A DNA stretch of 64,000 bases from Pyrinomonadaceae bacterium (GTDB taxonomy: Bacteria; Acidobacteriota; Blastocatellia; Pyrinomonadales; Pyrinomonadaceae). A program made the position numbers and the translations under genes. Every line of letters begins with the position of its first letter. Positions within the stretch are counted from its first letter, which is position 1. Shown one piece after another: positions 42,700 to 51,931 of this stretch. The stretch is from the NCBI GenBank assembly GCA_030841085.1, contig JAVEDP010000041.1:186001-250000 (forward strand), written 5' to 3'. Under the pieces are notes generated by a model. That model ran no database searches, had not been told where the DNA came from, and was given only the letters and a program-made list of their open reading frames with translations.

Positions 42700-45414
42700 A
42701 TGAGCGTTACCTCTAAGATTCGTATTTACGATCTCGCCAAAGAGTTAAAGCTGGATACTAAGCGCCTCATCGAAGAGGTTCGGCGCGAAGGTGTGGACGT
42801 CAGCGTTCCCTCCAACTCTGTTTCGAAAGAGTTGGCGGAGAAAATCCGCAACAAATATTTCCCCAAAAAGGAAGCTGTCGTTAAGCGCGGCGTTCGCGTC
42901 GTAAAGAAAGCTGAGCGCGCGGTTGAGGAATTGCCGGCGGCTGAGGTTTCGGAAGAACCGCTTGCAGCGGAAACCGAAACTGTCATCGCCAGTCCTGAAC
43001 CGGAAGCCGAGCCGGTTACAACCACCCCGCCTGAGGTCAAGCCCGCCACACCCGCGAGACTCGTAAAAAAACTGACACCCGCCGCGCGTGCGCCGCTGCC
43101 TGCGGAAGCCGAGCCAACTCATGTACCTGAAACCGAAACGGGCGTCGAAATGCCCGGTGCAAATGGCACGTCAGTTGAAGCGACAGCCCCGGAAGTCGTA
43201 ACGGCCGGACCCGCTGCCACAATCCCGCCGCCTGCTCATCAAGTACGAGTCCTGCGACCCACCGTCGCCGCGTTGAACGCCGGCATTCGTCCGGGCGAGC
43301 GCGCCCCCACACCGGTGGTGCCGCCTGTCACGCCGCGCGAGCGAGTCGAGCGTGGCGGTACGCGCGTCAGAGAACGCACGCCGCTGTCGCGAACCGAACG
43401 CATGGGCACGCCCGGAGAAACAGCAACCCCGCAAACCACTTATATTCCACCGCCCGATGCCGGGCGCCGTCGCTCGCGCCGCGCGCCGACGCGTGGCGGC
43501 CGCAAAGGCGAAGGCAAAGGCGGACGATTCGATAAAGGCGACTTTATTCCGCCGCCGAAAGCGCTGTCGCTTGAAGATCGCATTGCCGGCCGGCTTGAGG
43601 ACGCGATTCCCGGCGATATCAAACCGGTGCGTTTGGTCGAGGGAACTACCGTGAAAGAGTTTGCGGAGAAACTCGGAATCAAGCCAAAAGATGTAGTGTC
43701 GTTGCTGCTACAACGCGGCGTCTTTGCGACTATCAACCAACCGCTCAACGACGACGTTGCCGTCGATCTCGGCAAACGCTTTGGTTACGATGTTACCTTT
43801 GTGCCGTTTGAAGAAATGGTAGCGGAAGAAGAATTTGAAGAACTGATCGCCACGGACGCAGACGATGTCGAGCTGCCGCGCGCGCCGGTCGTCACCGTGA
43901 TGGGCCACGTGGACCATGGCAAGACCTCGCTGCTCGATGCCATTCGCGCTACTGAAGTTGCAGCGGGCGAAGCGGGCGGTATCACGCAACACATCGGCGC
44001 TTATAGCGTGCAGGTTCCCAGCCCCGACAACCCGGGCGAGTTTCGTCGCGTGGTATTTCTCGACACCCCCGGTCACGAAGCCTTTACGCTAATGCGCGCG
44101 CGCGGCGCTAAAGCAACCGACGTGGTCGTACTGGTCGTTGCTGCCGACGACGGTGTTATGCCGCAAACGATCGAAGCCATTGAACACTCGCGCGCCGCAG
44201 GCGTCCCGATCGTGGTTGCAATTAATAAGATGGATAAGCCTGATGCGAATGCCGATCGCGTGCGACAGGAATTGGCCCAGCACGGCTTGTCGCCGGCAGA
44301 ATGGGGCGGCGAAACAGAAATAGTCCAGGTCTCAGCGAAGAAACGCGAGAACCTCGACACGCTGCTGGAAACGATTCTGTTGACTGCAGACATTCTCAAC
44401 CTGCGCGCCAGTCCGACGCGTCTCGCTTCCGGAGTCGTGTTGGAAGCGAAATTGGATCGCGGCCGTGGCGCGGTCGCAACGGTTTTGGTGCAACAAGGCA
44501 CGTTGCATGTTCACGAACCGTTTATCGTCGGCCAGATTTTTGGGCGCGTGCGCGCAATGTTCAACGACAAGGGCGAAGCGATTACTGAAGCGGCGCCGGC
44601 CACACCAGTTGAAGTGCTCGGATTACAGGGCGTGCCGCAAGCGGGTGAAAGTTTTCAGGTTGTTGCCGACATCGCTCGCGCCCAACAAATATCGGGCCAT
44701 CGGCAGATGATGAACCGTCAGGCGACGCTGATGCAGTCAACCAAACGCGGTATCGAAGCGCTGGGCGAAACTGAAGTCAAGGAGCTTTTGGTTGTCATCA
44801 AAGCGGACGTGCAAGGTTCGGTCGAAGTTCTTAAGTCCACGTTGCAAAAACTTTCTACGGATCGCGTTAAGGTGAAAGTCATTCGTTCCGGCGTCGGCGC
44901 GATTACTGAGTCTGATGTGCTGCTCGCTTCGGCCACCCAGGCCGGCTCGGCTGTTTCGGCGGTCGTGGTGATCGGTTTCAACGTGCGGCCGGGATCGCGC
45001 GCTTCGGATCTGGCCAAGCAAGAGAGTGTGGACATTCGGCTGCATTCCATCATTTACAAAGTCGAAGAAGAGATTCGCGCGGCTATGATCGGCATGCTCG
45101 AAGCCATTGAAAAAGAGCGCATCATCGGCAAGGCGGACGTGCGCGAAATTTTCCGCGTTCCGAAAGCAGGCGTGGTTGCCGGCTCGATGGTTATCGACGG
45201 CAACATTCGCCGCAACGCCCGCGCGCGCTTGATTCGCGATGGCGTGGTCAGTTGGGAAGGCAACATCGATTCGCTGCGTCGTTTTAAAGACGACGTTTCG
45301 GAAGTGCGTGAAGGATTCGAATGCGGTATCGGATTGGAAAACTTTAACGACGTCAAGGTCGGCGATCAGATCGAGGCGTACATCGTCGAGAAGGTTGCCG
45401 CGACAGAACTTTAG
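42700..45414 (+). CDS. infB: translation initiation factor IF-2
   Basis: IF-2 is the GTPase that brings initiator tRNA to the ribosome. The 904-residue protein starts with an IF2N helix ('[20 protein letters not shown]'), then about 200 residues of Pro/Glu/Thr-rich and Arg-rich linker, a second IF2N ('[20 protein letters not shown]' near residue 316), and the GTPase with '[20 protein letters not shown]' near residue 403, '[15 protein letters not shown]' and 'NKMDKPDA'. The C-terminal domains are complete. The 166-base gap from nusA contains a hairpin (CGCTGG-TTTTC-CCAGCG) and no ORF for YlxR or YlxQ. Confidence 0.97.
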   Translation: MSVTSKIRIYDLAKELKLDTKRLIEEVRREGVDVSVPSNSVSKELAEKIRNKYFPKKEAVVKRGVRVVKKAERAVEELPAAEVSEEPLAAETETVIASPEPEAEPVTTTPPEVKPATPARLVKKLTPAARAPLPAEAEPTHVPETETGVEMPGANGTSVEATAPEVVTAGPAATIPPPAHQVRVLRPTVAALNAGIRPGERAPTPVVPPVTPRERVERGGTRVRERTPLSRTERMGTPGETATPQTTYIPPPDAGRRRSRRAPTRGGRKGEGKGGRFDKGDFIPPPKALSLEDRIAGRLEDAIPGDIKPVRLVEGTTVKEFAEKLGIKPKDVVSLLLQRGVFATINQPLNDDVAVDLGKRFGYDVTFVPFEEMVAEEEFEELIATDADDVELPRAPVVTVMGHVDHGKTSLLDAIRATEVAAGEAGGITQHIGAYSVQVPSPDNPGEFRRVVFLDTPGHEAFTLMRARGAKATDVVVLVVAADDGVMPQTIEAIEHSRAAGVPIVVAINKMDKPDANADRVRQELAQHGLSPAEWGGETEIVQVSAKKRENLDTLLETILLTADILNLRASPTRLASGVVLEAKLDRGRGAVATVLVQQGTLHVHEPFIVGQIFGRVRAMFNDKGEAITEAAPATPVEVLGLQGVPQAGESFQVVADIARAQQISGHRQMMNRQATLMQSTKRGIEALGETEVKELLVVIKADVQGSVEVLKSTLQKLSTDRVKVKVIRSGVGAITESDVLLASATQAGSAVSAVVVIGFNVRPGSRASDLAKQESVDIRLHSIIYKVEEEIRAAMIGMLEAIEKERIIGKADVREIFRVPKAGVVAGSMVIDGNIRRNARARLIRDGVVSWEGNIDSLRRFKDDVSEVREGFECGIGLENFNDVKVGDQIEAYIVEKVAATEL

Positions 45415-45428
45415 GAGGCAGGAGCACT

Positions 45429-45485
45429 CGGCAGTCAGCAGGTTTAAAGTCTTTCCTGCCGCCTGCGCCTGCCGTCTGCTGCTGG
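45429..45485. repeat. inverted heptamer element Hp6
   Basis: GGCAGTCAGCAGG at the left faces CCTGCCGCCTGCGCCTGCCG at the right; the right side shows CTGCCGC CTGCGCC TGCCGTC units of seven. It lies between infB and rbfA in what is otherwise a tight operon. Confidence 0.65.
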
Positions 45486-45492
45486 TTGTGAG

Positions 45493-45852
45493 ATGCGTCG
45501 CCCGGAAAGAGTTGCAGACATCCTTCGTGAGGAGATTTCGCAGATCGTAGGTTTCGAACTCGAAGACCCTCGGCTCACGATGGTGAGCGTAACGGACGTT
45601 AAAATTTCCGATAATCTGAGAGACGCGCGCGTTTACGTTACGGTTGCGGGAGATGAAAAGGAACACCAGGCCGCGCTTAGCGCTCTCCAACACGCCGCGC
45701 CTTACGTCCGCAAACAACTTGGCCTTTCCCTCAACCTGCCACGCACTCCGGAAATTCATTTTGTGAGGGACCGCATCGAGGAACAGGGCGAACGTGTGGA
45801 CCATTTGTTGGTTCAAATTGAAAAAGAGTCTACGAGGAAGGATGAACAGTAG
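45493..45852 (+). CDS. rbfA: ribosome-binding factor A
   Basis: RbfA is a KH-fold factor for late maturation of the 30S subunit. The 119-residue protein has 'RPERVADILREEISQIVGF' at the N-terminus, 'LTMVSVTDVKISDNLRDARV' near residue 30, and 'APYVRKQLGLSLNLPRTPEI' with 'FVRDRIEEQGERVDHLL' near the end. The stop codon TAG overlaps the first base pairs of a family A palindrome (45849-45960). The ATG lies seven bases after element Hp6, so the ribosome site is probably GTTGTGAG or none. Confidence 0.94.
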   Translation: MRRPERVADILREEISQIVGFELEDPRLTMVSVTDVKISDNLRDARVYVTVAGDEKEHQAALSALQHAAPYVRKQLGLSLNLPRTPEIHFVRDRIEEQGERVDHLLVQIEKESTRKDEQ

Positions 45853-45960
45853 CATAGACTTTAGTCTGTGAAAGTGGCATAGATTTTTAGTCTGTGTCAC
45901 CCACGTCAAGCACAGACTAAAGTCTATGCCACTCGAGCACAGACTAAAGTCTGTGCCACT
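45849..45960. repeat. family A palindrome, copy 4, doubled
   Basis: Two left arms (AGTAGCATAGACTTTAGTCT and AGTGGCATAGATTTTTAGTC) face two right arms (CACAGACTAAAGTCTATGCC and CACAGACTAAAGTCTGTGCC). The first left arm supplies the stop codon TAG of rbfA, by changing the usual GTGG to GTAG. Confidence 0.9.
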
Positions 45961-45968
45961 GCTTACAA

Positions 45969-46967
45969 ATGCTTAGTCAAGTTGTCGAACTGATAGAAGC
46001 GAAGGGGAAATTCGCGATTACGTCTCACCGCCGTCCCGATGGCGATAGTCTGGGATCGTCGCTGGGTCTTTACTGGTTACTGCGCGCCCTCGATAAAGAT
46101 GTGGAAGTAATCATGCGCGATCCCGTACCGCACGCGTATCAGCAGTTGCCGGGCGCCGCAAATGTTCGCGTAACGCCCGCAGTCGATGATTCCTATCATG
46201 CCGTTTTCGTAATTGAGTGTTCCGATGTCACGCGCCCGGGACTAGACGATCTGGAAAAGCAATTCGTCGTCAATATCGATCACCACGCGACCACGGCCCT
46301 GTTCGGCAAGATCAACTGGCTCGATTCCACCGCGTCCGCAGTTGGCGAAATGATCTACAACCTCTGCAAAGCGACCGGCGTGCGCGTGACTAAAGAAATC
46401 GCCGAGTGCGTCTACACCGCGCTTATCACCGACACCGGCTCATTCCATTTTTCAAACACAACCGAACGAACTTTCAAAGTTGCTTCCGAACTGCTGCGTA
46501 CCGGCGTCAAACCTGCCAAGGCCGCCGAAGCGGTTTTTGCCAGTTATCCCTGGAGCCGCATTCAACTGATGGGCGCCGTGCTTTCGACAGCCCGGCGTGA
46601 TTCCACCGGTCGCGTCGCCTTGCTGCGACACAGCCTGGAGATGCAACACACCGCGCACTCGTCCGACGAAGACGCGGACGGATTTGTTAATTATCCGTTG
46701 ACGGTCGGTGAAGTCGAAGCGGTCGCGATGCTCCGCGAATCAGAACCGGGCGTTTACCGCGCCAGTCTGCGTTCAAAGGGCGAAGTTAATGTGGCCAAAG
46801 TGGCTGAGAAGTTTGGCGGCGGCGGTCATCGCAACGCTGCCGGCTGCACTCTGCGCGGCACCTGGGAAGAAGCGGAAGAAAGAATCATTGCGCTGCTGCA
46901 GGATGCGGTCGAACGAGCGAATGGCCTGGCTGACATCACCGAAGATGCGCTGGTTAGTAGTGACTAG
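45969..46967 (+). CDS. nrnA: DHH family phosphoesterase, NrnA-like
   Basis: The 332-residue protein matches NrnA-type DHH/DHHA1 enzymes, which degrade short oligoribonucleotides and dephosphorylate pAp. Motifs are 'ITSHRRPDGDSLGSSLGLYW' near residue 17, 'IECSDVTRPG' near residue 85, 'VNIDHHATTALFGKINW' near residue 96, 'ALITDTGSFHFSN' near residue 155 and the DHHA1 'KFGGGGHRNAAGC' near residue 284. It is a usual partner after rbfA. The next expected gene of the operon (truB) is not here; a heptamer element follows instead. Confidence 0.94.
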   Translation: MLSQVVELIEAKGKFAITSHRRPDGDSLGSSLGLYWLLRALDKDVEVIMRDPVPHAYQQLPGAANVRVTPAVDDSYHAVFVIECSDVTRPGLDDLEKQFVVNIDHHATTALFGKINWLDSTASAVGEMIYNLCKATGVRVTKEIAECVYTALITDTGSFHFSNTTERTFKVASELLRTGVKPAKAAEAVFASYPWSRIQLMGAVLSTARRDSTGRVALLRHSLEMQHTAHSSDEDADGFVNYPLTVGEVEAVAMLRESEPGVYRASLRSKGEVNVAKVAEKFGGGGHRNAAGCTLRGTWEEAEERIIALLQDAVERANGLADITEDALVSSD

Positions 46968-46987
46968 CGGTGCCCATGGAAGGTTAC

Positions 46988-47213
46988 ATTTTTCATTCAT
47001 CATTTGACATCTCTCATTTGTTATTTGATCTGAGCGAGACGAGTTGCTACAAACCACCTGGAGTTCGATCCGAGTTGTTCAATAGGTTGCTGATCAGGTT
47101 GAATATGGCGCGACCGCTCCTGCAAATGACAAATGAGAGATGTCAAACGATGAATGATAAATCGGGCACTTCTTCTGATCTCTGACCTCTGACCTCTGAT
47201 CTCTGACCTCTGC
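46988..47213. repeat. inverted heptamer element Hp5 (non-coding)
   Basis: Inverted pair 46989-47027 and 47123-47161, 36 of 39 positions equal, containing CATTCATCATTTGAC shared with Hp2 and Hp3. Right of it six 7-mers of CTCTGAC/CTCTGAT (about 47172-47213). The interior of about 95 bases has no gene. The element reaches within seven bases of the cobO ATG. Confidence 0.85.
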
Positions 47214-47219
47214 AGCAAA

Positions 47220-47798
47220 ATGTCTTCCAAAGAAAAAAAATACAAGTGGCGCCGCGAAGACTATCAAGAGCAGACGCGCGGACTGCTAATGGTCCATACC
47301 GGCAACGGCAAGGGTAAGACAACTTGCGCGCTGGGTTTGATGATGCGCGCCGCCGGTCGCGGTCTGAACTGCTGCATGATTCAGTTTATGAAATCGCGCA
47401 ACGATCGCTACGGTGAACACGAGTCTGCAGCCAAGCTGGGCATCGAAGTGCATACCATGGGCGACGGCTTTACCTGGGACACAAAAAATCCGGAGCAGGA
47501 TCGCGCCACGTCGCGCAAAACCTGGGAGCTGTGCGTTGAGAAATTGCGTAGCGGCGATTATGACCTGCTCGTCTTCGACGAACTGGTTTACGTTCTGAGT
47601 TACGACATGCTGCCGCTCGCAGAGGTGTTGGCGGAGCTTCAGAGCATTCGCACCTCGCAGCCGGCTCTGCACATCGTCGTGACCGGACGCGACGCCCCGG
47701 CCGAGCTCATCGCCGCCGCCGATCTCGTGACCGAGATGAAAGATATCAAGCATCCTTTCAACGCCGGCATCCGCGCTCAGCAGGGCATCGAATTCTGA
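47220..47798 (+). CDS. cobO: cob(I)alamin adenosyltransferase (CobO/CobA/BtuR type)
   Basis: CobO adds the adenosyl group to cobalt(I) corrinoids to make adenosylcobalamin or its precursors. The 192-residue protein has P-loop 'VHTGNGKGKTTCALGLMMRA' near residue 25, 'MIQFMKSRNDRYGEH' near residue 58, 'LLVFDELVYVLSYDM' near residue 118 and 'VVTGRDAPAELIAAADLVTE' near residue 159. The ATG directly follows heptamer element Hp5 and has no visible ribosome site (CTCTGCAGCAAAATG). No cobalamin riboswitch is seen upstream. It is the only corrinoid gene in the window. Confidence 0.95.
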   Translation: MSSKEKKYKWRREDYQEQTRGLLMVHTGNGKGKTTCALGLMMRAAGRGLNCCMIQFMKSRNDRYGEHESAAKLGIEVHTMGDGFTWDTKNPEQDRATSRKTWELCVEKLRSGDYDLLVFDELVYVLSYDMLPLAEVLAELQSIRTSQPALHIVVTGRDAPAELIAAADLVTEMKDIKHPFNAGIRAQQGIEF

Positions 47799-47936
47799 CA
47801 AATCGCCAGTGAAAAGAGGTTTAGGCCCAAAAGAGTCAGACTTTTTTTGGCCGCATCCTTCAAGCGCAATCTCTTATGTGCTAGGCTCTCTCCATACCAA
47901 CAAATCGCGAAGGCTTTTTCCTGAACTGACGCTGCC

Positions 47937-48845
47937 ATGCCCTGGTTTAGTAAAAAAAGTAAACAGATCGAAGCGGTGCCTCCCGAGGAGCGCGTCGTTA
48001 AGACGGAAAACGTGTTCGTCAAATGCGACGAGTGCGAGGCGCATCTTTACAAGCGCGACCTTGACGAGTCGTTACAGGTCTGTCCAAAGTGCGGCCATCA
48101 CTTTCGCATCGGCGCGCGCGAACGTTTGAGCATGTTGTTCGATGGCGGAGTTTATGAAGAATTGGACGCTGAAGTTATTTCCATCGATCCACTCGAGTTT
48201 GTTGACACCAAGCCCTACAAGCAACGGCTGAAACAAGCCATAAAAAGTTCGGGCGTTCCGGAAGCCATCGTGAGCGGGCGCGGTAAAGTTGCCGACCACC
48301 CGGTCTTCGCCGGGGCGATGGACATGTCGTTCATCGGCGGCTCGATGGGTTCGGCCGTAGGCGAAAAGGTCACGCGCTTGATTGAACGCGCCTTGAAAGA
48401 ACATGCGGCGCTGGTCCTGTTCTCGGCTTCAGGCGGAGCGCGCATGCAGGAAGGCGCGCTGTCGCTGATGCAGATGGCGAAAATTGCAGCGGCGCTGGCC
48501 GCCCTGGACGAAGCGCAATTGCCTTTCATTTCTGTCTTGACTGATCCCACCACGGGCGGCGTCACGGCAAGCTTTGCAATGTTGGGAGACATCGTCATCG
48601 CCGAGCCCAAGGCGCTGATAGGATTTGCCGGGCCGCGCGTTATCGAACAAACAATTCGGCAAAAACTGCCGAAAGACTTTCAACGATCCGAGTTCCTGTT
48701 GGACCACGGCATGGTTGACGCTATCGTGGACCGCCGAGAGCAGCGCGACTATCTGGGCAAGCTGTTGAATTTCATGTTGAATCCGGAAATCACCGGCGCT
48801 TCCGAAATGGATCGGCTGCGCTCGCGAGCGATTTCGGGAGACTAA
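47937..48845 (+). CDS. accD: acetyl-CoA carboxylase carboxyltransferase subunit beta
   Basis: AccD forms the carboxyltransferase with AccA and transfers carboxyl from biotin to acetyl-CoA for fatty-acid synthesis. The 302-residue protein starts with 'MPWFSKKSKQIEAVPPEE', has a four-Cys zinc ribbon ('KCDECEAHLYK' and 'CPKCGHHF') near residues 30-52 and the crotonase-fold motifs 'VLFSASGGARMQEGALSLMQ' near residue 161, 'TDPTTGGVTASFAMLGDIVI' near residue 201 and 'GFAGPRVIEQTI'. folC follows 48 bases later, the usual accD-folC pair. The upstream gap of 138 bases has no repeat. Confidence 0.96.
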   Translation: MPWFSKKSKQIEAVPPEERVVKTENVFVKCDECEAHLYKRDLDESLQVCPKCGHHFRIGARERLSMLFDGGVYEELDAEVISIDPLEFVDTKPYKQRLKQAIKSSGVPEAIVSGRGKVADHPVFAGAMDMSFIGGSMGSAVGEKVTRLIERALKEHAALVLFSASGGARMQEGALSLMQMAKIAAALAALDEAQLPFISVLTDPTTGGVTASFAMLGDIVIAEPKALIGFAGPRVIEQTIRQKLPKDFQRSEFLLDHGMVDAIVDRREQRDYLGKLLNFMLNPEITGASEMDRLRSRAISGD

Positions 48846-48892
48846 CTAATTTCGCCGCCAACCTCACAATTCTAAAAGGCAACGCTTGATTC

Positions 48893-50191
48893 ATGGAGTT
48901 CAGCGAAACTCTTTCCTATCTCTTAAGCCTGGGCCATGAAACGCTGGCCATGAAACTCGGATTGAAAAACACCGAGTTGCTGCTTGAGGCCCTCGGCAAT
49001 CCTCATCATTCATTTCCGTCAGTACAGATCGCCGGCACGAACGGCAAAGGCTCGACAGCGGCGATGCTCGATTCAATTTGTCGCCAAGCCGGCGTGCGCG
49101 CTGGACTTTTTACTTCTCCACATCTGATCTCCATCACCGAGAGGATCAAGATTGCGGGTGTCGATATTTCCGCGCCTACATTTGCAAAACTTGCAACCCA
49201 GGTGAAGGCCGCATCCGAAAGTCTGGTGGTTCAAGGAAAGCTGCAAACGCTACCAACTTTTTTTGAGCACGTGACTGCGATTGCCTTGCTGGCTTTCAAA
49301 GAGGCAGGCGTAGACCTCGCGATTCTCGAGACTGGTTTGGGCGGGCGCCTTGATTCGACGACGGTCGCCGGTGCGCGCGTCGTGGCAATCACGCCTATCG
49401 CCCTGGACCACCAGGACTATCTCGGCGCGACGCTGGCGGAAATCGCCGCCGAGAAGGCCGCGATTATTCGGCCCGGCACTACAGCGATAATTGCGGCGCA
49501 GAACGAAGAGGTGAGCGAAGTGATCCGGCGGCGCGCAGGTGAATGCAAAGTCGACCCGTCGATTGCTGATTACCGGGCATCGATTGACGCGGTAACTGCC
49601 GACGGGCGTTTTACGGTTACGTTTCAAACAAAACGCAACCGTTACGAATCAGTGAGACTTGGATTGCTCGGCCGACATCAAATCGAGAATGCTGCCACTG
49701 CCATACGTCTTGCCGAAGCCATAAATCTACAGGGTTGGAAAATCCCGCAGACAGCGATAGTCGATGGCCTGGCAACAGCGCAGCATGGGGGAAGGTTGGA
49801 ACTGATCGACGGATATTTGTTAGACGGCGCGCACAATCCTTCCGCAGCCCAATCGCTTCTCTCATACCTCAACGAGTTTGTGGACGTTCCGGTGACGCTT
49901 GTGTTCGGCGCGATGCGCGATAAAAACCTGGTGGAGATGGCCGCAATTCTTTTCCCGGCTGCTGCTCGCGTTGTTTTAACGCAAGCGAATAATCCGAGAA
50001 GCGCCAGCGCCGAGGAACTCGAGGAAATAGCGCGAGCTATGGGTGTCCCTAACTTTTTTGTCACGCACTCAATAAGCGAAGCACTAACGAGAGCGAATGA
50101 AGTAACATCGCTGCCTGGTCTCGTCTGCATCACTGGTTCGCTATACCTGTTGGGCGAGGCAAAGGCATTAATTAACGCGCGTCAGCCTTAA
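48893..50191 (+). CDS. folC: folylpolyglutamate synthase / dihydrofolate synthase
   Basis: FolC adds glutamate to dihydropteroate and folates. The 432-residue protein shows the Mur-ligase-type P-loop 'QIAGTNGKGSTAAMLDSI' near residue 45, 'GLFTSPHLISITERIKI' near residue 66, 'LDHQDYLGATLAEIAAEKAA' near residue 170, 'YLLDGAHNPSAAQSLLSYLN' near residue 308 and 'VTGSLYLLGEA'-type C-terminus ('CITGSLYLLGEAKALI'). It forms a unit with accD. A family E palindrome starts four bases after the stop. Confidence 0.95.
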   Translation: MEFSETLSYLLSLGHETLAMKLGLKNTELLLEALGNPHHSFPSVQIAGTNGKGSTAAMLDSICRQAGVRAGLFTSPHLISITERIKIAGVDISAPTFAKLATQVKAASESLVVQGKLQTLPTFFEHVTAIALLAFKEAGVDLAILETGLGGRLDSTTVAGARVVAITPIALDHQDYLGATLAEIAAEKAAIIRPGTTAIIAAQNEEVSEVIRRRAGECKVDPSIADYRASIDAVTADGRFTVTFQTKRNRYESVRLGLLGRHQIENAATAIRLAEAINLQGWKIPQTAIVDGLATAQHGGRLELIDGYLLDGAHNPSAAQSLLSYLNEFVDVPVTLVFGAMRDKNLVEMAAILFPAAARVVLTQANNPRSASAEELEEIARAMGVPNFFVTHSISEALTRANEVTSLPGLVCITGSLYLLGEAKALINARQP

Positions 50192-50195
50192 CGAT

Positions 50196-50320
50196 GTAAA
50201 GCAAACTGTTAGTTTGCGTTGGTTGGTTAGCGACACCTGACCAAGAAACTGTTTATGAGAGGCCGCAACATATTGTCCGGTTCGGGATACCTACCGCCGC
50301 AAACTAACAGTTTGCTTTAC
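50196..50320. repeat. family E palindrome, paired
   Basis: GTAAAGCAAACTGTTAGTTT at 50196 and GCAAACTAACAGTTTGCTTT to 50320 are exact reverse complements of one another around 82 bases. It begins four bases after the folC stop. Confidence 0.92.
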
Positions 50321-50367
50321 AGACTGAACAACGCGTGGCGCCAATTCGACCGCTAAAGGAAGAGCCA

Positions 50368-50934
50368 ATGTCCACACACTGTCCGCAGATTCTGGATAGC
50401 AAAAAGATTTTTCATGGCCGGGTTTTTGACGTGACCGTGGACACGATTCGCGAAGGTGACAAGACGTACCAGCGTGAAACGGTCCATCATCCCGGCAGCG
50501 CCGTGATTGTTCCAGTGTTTGCCGATGGCACGTTGGCCCTCGTACGCCAGTATCGGCATCCGGCAGTTCGTTACCTGCTGGAAGTCCCGGCGGGCACGTT
50601 GAAGCGCGGTGAAGATCCTGAAGAAGGCGCGGCTCGGGAGCTGCAGGAAGAACTCGGCTGCACTGCCGGGAGTCTGGAGAAGCTTTCTGAATTCTTTGTG
50701 ACGCCGGGCTTTTGTGAAGAGAAGATGTGGGTGTATCTAGCAACCGAGCTGACTGAAACTGAGCAGCAACTCGACGAGGACGAGATTATCGAGGTTGTTC
50801 GCATTCCTTTTTCTCAAGCGTTGAGCATGATCACTACCGGCGAAATCGAGGATGCGAAGACGATTATCGGCATCATGCTGGCGGCGCCGCGGGTTGGGCC
50901 ACCAATGTTTGAAACCGGATATCCCGCCGTCTGA
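50368..50934 (+). CDS. Nudix hydrolase, ADP-ribose pyrophosphatase type
   Basis: The 188-residue protein has a complete Nudix box 'GTLKRGEDPEEGAARELQEE' followed by LG near residue 83 and upstream 'LVRQYRHPAVRYLLEVPAG', which fits the ADP-sugar pyrophosphatase group (NudF-like). The family cleaves ADP-ribose to AMP and ribose-5-phosphate. ATG at 50368 has GGAAG six bases before it, so I prefer it to 50335. It is 177 bases after folC, with a family E palindrome between, and 41 bases before the CPBP gene. Confidence 0.93.
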   Translation: MSTHCPQILDSKKIFHGRVFDVTVDTIREGDKTYQRETVHHPGSAVIVPVFADGTLALVRQYRHPAVRYLLEVPAGTLKRGEDPEEGAARELQEELGCTAGSLEKLSEFFVTPGFCEEKMWVYLATELTETEQQLDEDEIIEVVRIPFSQALSMITTGEIEDAKTIIGIMLAAPRVGPPMFETGYPAV

Positions 50935-50974
50935 GTTCGTTTTATGGTTACTTGAACCTCTCTGAGCTTCGAGT

Positions 50975-51928
50975 TTGACCGCAGCAAGACAACCTCATAA
51001 ACTGAACCTCATCGTGCTTAACTCCGACGAAGCGACGGCAATTCATCTTGCCGGCGATCCAAACTCATATGTGACGCCGCACGCTGACGGTCCGCAGCCA
51101 CCGATCGCAAATGCAGACGATCCAGGCTGGGGCATCGGTTCAGCGATCTTCGTTTGGATTGCCAGCCTCGTCCTGATGATAATCATACCGCTGTTGTTGT
51201 TGCTGCCTTATGCCGCAAGCAAAGGTCTGCAGCTCAGCGATCCAAATTACGTGAAGGCCCTGGCGGAACTGGCACTCGGCGATAAAACCGCGGTGCTACT
51301 TCAGGTCATCGCCATCTTGCCCAGCCATTTGCTCACCTTCGTTCTAATCTGGGCGGTGGTTACGCGATTCGGCAAACGACCGTTTTGGCAGGGAATTGGC
51401 TGGGATCGGCCGGTTGTTACGGATTGGTGGTGGATCGGGATCGGCGTTGTCTTATTTGGTTTAGGAATTCTTCTGGCGGGGTTGTTTGGTTCACCAAAGC
51501 CAACGCAACTCGAACTGATCATCAACAGTTCGTTAGCGGCACGCTACACCATTTCAATCCTGGCCGTTGGTACTGCGCCTTTTGTCGAGGAGTTTATGTA
51601 TCGCGGAGTGCTTTACGCGCCGTTGCAGAAACTAGCCGGGGCGCCGGTCGCTGTCTTTTTCGTGCTAATCCTTTTTACAATTATTCACGTTCCGCAGTAT
51701 TGGCCCAACGCCGGGGTGATCGCGGCGGTTGCGCTGTTGAGTATCGTGCTGACAGTCGTTCGCGCTTATACGCACCGCTTACTTCCCTGCATCATCATTC
51801 ATCTTGTCTTCAACGGCATTCAGGCTGTGCTGCTGATTGCCCAACCTTACGCGCAAAAGATTCTTCCCGGAAGTGAGCCGGTAAACCCGACGTTCATATT
51901 GCTGCCGTTGCTTCACTATTTTCGCTGA
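50975..51928 (+). CDS. CPBP family intramembrane glutamic endopeptidase
   Basis: The 317-residue protein has seven or eight membrane helices and the CPBP (Rce1-like) motifs 'VEEFMYRGVLYAP' near residue 205, 'FTIIHVPQYWP' near residue 236 and 'CIIIHLVFNGIQ' near residue 272, which supply the catalytic Glu and His residues. Relatives cleave prenylated or other membrane substrates; the target is unknown. The start is not secure: 50975 is TTG without a ribosome site, and a GTG at 51014 is also possible. The stop is four bases before the CrtI-like gene, so they share a transcript. Confidence 0.88.
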   Translation: MTAARQPHKLNLIVLNSDEATAIHLAGDPNSYVTPHADGPQPPIANADDPGWGIGSAIFVWIASLVLMIIIPLLLLLPYAASKGLQLSDPNYVKALAELALGDKTAVLLQVIAILPSHLLTFVLIWAVVTRFGKRPFWQGIGWDRPVVTDWWWIGIGVVLFGLGILLAGLFGSPKPTQLELIINSSLAARYTISILAVGTAPFVEEFMYRGVLYAPLQKLAGAPVAVFFVLILFTIIHVPQYWPNAGVIAAVALLSIVLTVVRAYTHRLLPCIIIHLVFNGIQAVLLIAQPYAQKILPGSEPVNPTFILLPLLHYFR

Positions 51929-51931
51929 CAC

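Noticed and set aside
44737-45909. 390-codon open frame on the minus strand across infB and rbfA
   Set aside because: It is antisense to two well-identified genes, begins in a family A repeat and has no family features; high codon bias of infB keeps the frame open.
46968-47219. Cobalamin riboswitch before cobO
   Set aside because: The gap is taken up by the heptamer element; no B12-box-like sequence or typical core is seen.
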